Shown here: in pieces, positions 8,903-11,471 of the stretch
Numbering within the stretch: position 1 is the stretch's first letter
How the letters are laid out: every line of letters begins with the position of its first letter
Source of the DNA: Cephalothrix spiralis
Taxonomy: Eukaryota; Nemertea; Palaeonemertea; Archinemertea; Cephalotrichidae
Length of the DNA: 11,471 nucleotides
Direction of reading: 5' to 3'
Assembly (NCBI GenBank): GCA_032353305.1
Contig: JAUCNG010372817.1
Span: 1-11,471 of the forward strand
The notes under the pieces: model-generated
Database searches by the model: none
What the model was told of the DNA's origin: nothing
The model's input: the letters and a program-made list of their open reading frames with translations, nothing else
Made by a program: the position numbers and the translations under genes

Positions 8903-9099
8903 ATCATTAAGCTGATCATTAGATCATATCTGCTCATTATTTCCTTAAGAGCCAGATGGCATTGTACTGGTGGGCATGGTGGGAGGGTATCATTGCATTT
9001 AATGCATACGACAAAAAGACCATGAATTTCATTGACCGCATCGCGGGTCAAATTCTGGTTAAAAAATGATGCAGTCTCGTAATCCTGTAACGGGATTAT
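8884..9099. other. Coding-like island open on both strands
   Basis: This island is G+C-richer and has more CpG than its flanks. On the plus strand an acceptor-like tract (CTCATTATTTCCTTAAG, ending 8949) is followed by 39 open codons to TGA at 9067-9069. They contain SQMALYWWAWWEG and later NFIDRIAGQILVKK. It would fit phase 0 after the exon ending at 5093. On the minus strand, in the same codon register, 71 codons are open from 9099 down to the stop at 8884-8886. Within them, an acceptor (GTTACAG, at 9087-9085) and a weak GTACAA donor would enclose a 117-base segment. It contains DYETASFFNQNLTRDAVNEI and a Cys-rich CIKCNDTLPPCPP. In-register antisense openness is common opposite real codons, so at most one strand is likely genuine. 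I recognise neither peptide. A decayed element or chance is also possible. Confidence 0.25.
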
Positions 9100-9106
9100 T
9101 CATAGC

Positions 9107-9897
9107 CGTATGGCATCTTTCGTTTTCATTGCAAATCTTTTTATGGCATGTAAATTCAGTCATCGATCATGACGTGATTCAGTGAACCATTTTTTATCAA
9201 TGAAGTATTTTGCCCAAGAGCTATGTAAGTTTTAAATCCCTATCTTCGAGGTACTATTAAATAGGCAATTTTGAAAACGAGGAAAAATTCGCAGATATTT
9301 AGCAGGCGTTTAATCCTGTTTAAAAACACAACTGAAAAAATAATATCCGAACGGTTGATTGGTTTTTATGAGAGTTTCGTCTTCGTAACGGCTTCGTAAT
9401 TTTTGCACTTATTTACACCCACTATGCATGTCAAATCGAAAGACCGAGGTTTCCGCTAGAGTAGAGCAGGCTTCGGATTTTTTAAACATAAATTTTCTCT
9501 TAAACTGAAATATTTTTAAATATTGAGACCCATATTGAGGCTTACCTTTTAGGGTCTCTTAACCCCTCGCCGCGAGGGTTTTAAGATGCAGTCAAAAGGC
9601 GCATTATATCAGTCTCAATTGGCCATGTTAGACTGGTTTCCTTCCTCTAATATGGCATCAAAAATTATAGTTATTTGGTTTTTTTTATAGTACTTTTAAA
9701 GATGATGGAAGTGTATCCAATAGATCTAATTTAGCATTACTCTTTAGCCAGTATATTTGATGACTACATTGTTATTTGATAATCTATTGTTTTAATGTTA
9801 TTGTTTACGATTCACTTCTACATTAAGGAGCCCGCAATTAGGTAAGCTCTAAGGTTTTGACATTATTAAAAGCAGCGTTTTTTCTACTATTTCAAGC
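9107..9897. other. Non-coding stretch with one strong hairpin
   Basis: No gene is identified. A direct repeat CTTCGTAA occurs at 9381-9388 and 9392-9399. An acceptor-like TTTTTTTTATAG ending at 9690 precedes a 23-codon frame (TFKDDGSVSNRSN and on to a TGA), and a GTAAGC donor-like site follows at 9842. These do not combine into a convincing exon. The minus strand has an AAAAG|GTAAGC donor-like word at 9542-9548. The hairpin at 9558-9585 is listed separately. Confidence 0.45.
9558..9585. repeat. G+C-rich hairpin with A+T flanking stem
   Basis: CCCTCGC (9564-9570) and GCGAGGG (9572-9578) pair around a single C. After a small bulge on each side, CTTAA (9558-9562) pairs with TTAAG (9581-9585), giving 12 pairs in 28 bases. 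A folded RNA would need to open the innermost pair or two to form a loop. No T-run or gene end adjoins it, so I do not call a terminator. It may be a regulatory palindrome or a mobile-element fragment. Confidence 0.5.
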
Positions 9898-9961
9898 TGT
9901 GGTCAAGATTTTCTTCAAAATCATTGTTTTTCTTTAAAATAATTACCAAAACTTGACCACA
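9898..9961. repeat. Inverted repeat with 10-base perfect arms
   Basis: TGTGGTCAAG (9898-9907) and CTTGACCACA (9952-9961) are exact complements. Inside them, after one bulged A, four further pairs (TTTT with AAAA) extend the stem. The 64-base unit could form a foldback hairpin. The 78-codon minus frame covering 9887-10123 runs through it, but I see no protein family there and treat it as chance. Confidence 0.5.
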
Positions 9962-10056
9962 CGGCACCATGAATTGAATAAATTTCGAATTTTTTTCATA
10001 GTGTTGGAAATGTAGACAATAAATATTGGTAAAATTATTCCAACGCAAGAATAACG

Positions 10057-10140
10057 AGATAAAAACTGCTGCAGCGCCAAATTTAAATTTTTCGAAAATG
10101 TCATATCTGGAAAAGATTCGCAATTCCGCAATAAAATTTG
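10057..10140 (-). repeat. Dispersed repeat, left copy (minus)
   Basis: Read on the minus strand this segment matches plus-strand 11067-11160. The two share the exact 18-base word TTGCGGAATTGCGAATCT (complement at 10114-10131; plus copy at 11076-11093). Weaker similarity continues through ATTTTCGAAA versus ATTTCGAAA to a shared GCTGCAG. Both copies are partly open in the same translated frame (RNCES is common to both). Frames are not maintained beyond this, so a repeat is more likely than a gene family. Confidence 0.6.
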
Positions 10141-11066
10141 AATTTCTTAAATACTGTAAATGCCAAAAAACGATGATGATGGTGATAATGTAAAATTTGA
10201 AATGGAGAAGGAAAGGAAATCAACACATACGAAAACCAAAAAAAAATGGCGATTATATCAATGCAGAGAGACATCAGTTATTGTCAATTTCTACCCTGAT
10301 ATCGTCACAACAACATTCTTGGCCCTAGCAGTTCTAAACACGATCGAAGACTGAACAAGTGTATTCAAAAACAGACGTTTTTTTAATTCACTTTTTATTA
10401 TAACGATGAGAATTTCAAACGTCAGATAAAAGTTGTGGCACTTGCCAGTTCACTTCAGGTGGGAAATCGTAATGCAAATTCTTGGAAATGTACAAAATTA
10501 ATATCATTTTTTACCCCAAGGCATAGCATTAGCATTATTGAACATGGATCATCATTACTATCTTATTTTAGGCCCGGAAATAAATCCATGCAGTAACATG
10601 TCGCATTGTCGCAATGCATTGTTTAAAATGCGTTGTATATTAAGACCCTCCAGTAACATCTCGTATAATATTTCTAATGGATTACTTTTTGATATGTAAC
10701 TTTTCTACCAATAGATGAGTCATTTGAATAGCTGTCAATCATGAGGGTAATGGAAAATACATCTATCTTACATCTGTGACATTGAGATCAATCTATTTGG
10801 TGTTTTTGTCAAACAATCGAAGACATCATCAGCTATCTCTGAGGGTACGAAGTATTGGAAAATCGGAAAAATTTGAACAACTTATTCTTCAAAATTATCA
10901 TTTTATTCTAAGATAAAACAAAAAAGTAAAACGCTCACACCCAGGCCTGTGCTTCTGTTTTAAAAGCCAGACAGGGACATTTAAAAGACGGAGATGTTTC
11001 TATTTGGAGACTTTTTTTAATTTGAAAAAGCCTTTTGTGCGTTACAGAATTGCAAATTTGACCAGA
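10141..11066. other. Spacer between the inverted copies
   Basis: A plus frame at 10160-10354 encodes 64 residues with an acidic start (MPKNDDDGDN), a lysine-rich middle (HTKTKKKWR) and a mildly hydrophobic end (TTTFLALAVL). The length is unremarkable and I recognise no family, so it is not called as a gene. CAGTAACAT-N-TCG occurs at 10591-10603 and 10651-10663, exactly 60 bases apart. A small hairpin GCATTG-TCG-CAATGC lies at 10603-10617. No RNA gene is seen. Confidence 0.4.
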
Positions 11067-11160
11067 GTAAAGTTTTTGCGGAATTGCGAATCTCTTCAAA
11101 ATACGAATTTCGAAAGAATTAAAAATTTTGATGCTGCAGTAATTCATTTGGCAAATTCCG
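11067..11160 (+). repeat. Dispersed repeat, right copy (plus)
   Basis: This is the partner of 10057-10140, in opposite orientation and roughly 930 bases away. The exact core is 11076-11093, followed by diverged matches down to ATGCTGCAGT. With the left copy facing outward on the other strand, the pair could be the arms of a composite insertion or two independent insertions of one repeat. No target-site duplication is visible to decide. Confidence 0.6.
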
Positions 11161-11471
11161 AAAAAAAATGTTTGGATAAATTAAATTTCAGATCAGGATG
11201 TTTTTTGTTTTTCATTTTGTTTCAGTGAACTTTTAAAACTTATTTCTCGAAAATCGCAGAAATAGCGAATCGTGACTATTTCATATTTAAAAATTATACC
11301 AGGTAATGCCTATAAGTTTCAATATATTGTAGATAACCTCGTGTAACTCTTTAAGTCATTGTACAGAAACAAATCTCTACTTCAGGGCGTGTTACTCCTG
11401 TTACCGTTTTAATATTAGTTTCTTTCTCCATTTTTTCATTAGTTGCTCATGAATAGAGGTTTTTAACATAA
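11161..11471. other. Non-coding A+T-rich tail of the window
   Basis: No gene is seen. An acceptor-like tract TTTCATTTTGTTTCAG ends at 11225 and is followed at once by TGA in one frame. A second acceptor-like site (TCTACTTCAG) ends near 11385. Neither leads into a long open frame inside the window. Confidence 0.5.

Noticed and set aside
8900-8921. CTGATCATTA doublet as a CRISPR or operator array
   Set aside because: Only two adjacent copies with no spacer pattern, at the edge of a tandem duplication.
9887-10123. Two overlapping minus-strand frames (78 and 62 codons)
   Set aside because: They overlap in different frames and run through a foldback and a dispersed repeat; no family recognised.
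11004-11228. 74-codon plus frame and its minus-strand partner
   Set aside because: It crosses the right-hand dispersed repeat; only a few residues match the other copy and the frame is not maintained.

Overview
This window looks like non-coding DNA from an animal nuclear genome. It is strongly A+T-rich by eye, except for a few short islands. No open frame on either strand is longer than about 80 codons, which is what chance gives at this base composition. I see no bacterial-style gene packing, no ribosome binding sites, no rRNA or tRNA and no CRISPR array. Words such as ACATGTA and ACCGGTA recur. I associate these with mollusc (bivalve) genomes, but that is a weak guess. It most likely covers introns or intergenic DNA around the 5' end of one plus-strand gene.

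The best coding evidence is a pair of short plus-strand exon candidates. The first is 2549-2633, with an ATG at 2567 that has an in-frame stop directly before it. The second is a 29-base microexon at 5065-5093. Each has a pyrimidine-rich acceptor and a strong donor (GTGAGA and GTAAGT). Their reading phases fit: the last G of the first plus AA of the second makes GAA, and the frame then runs to a codon boundary. If real, they encode the N-terminus of a protein I do not recognise (it begins MEQFRIQSNN and later reads EMELNSTIYT). They are separated by a 2.4-kb intron. No convincing next exon can be picked; the options are 5559-5630, 7544-7567 and 8950-9069. A G+C-richer island at 8884-9099 is open on both strands in the same codon register and is the second-best coding candidate.

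The rest of the window is dominated by repeats. From 1 to 113 there are three spaced TCCCG-NNT-CCGT motifs and a run of ten C. From 2097 to 2403 there is a hairpin-rich, CpG-containing stretch, probably a mobile-element remnant. Three independent, diverged tandem duplications follow within 3.5 kb: 5402-5672, 6145-6848 and 8322-8902. At the right end, related copies of a sequence of about 85-95 bases lie in opposite orientations at 10057-10140 and 11067-11160. Several clear stem-loops (1509, 2097, 5264, 5808, 9558 and 9898) are scattered through the window. The longest, at 5264-5319, has the size and shape of a miRNA precursor or a tiny foldback element.

Nothing here amounts to a demonstrated new biological system. 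The items most worth checking are the in-phase microexon pair, the double-strand open island, the 5264 stem-loop and the cluster of tandem duplications.
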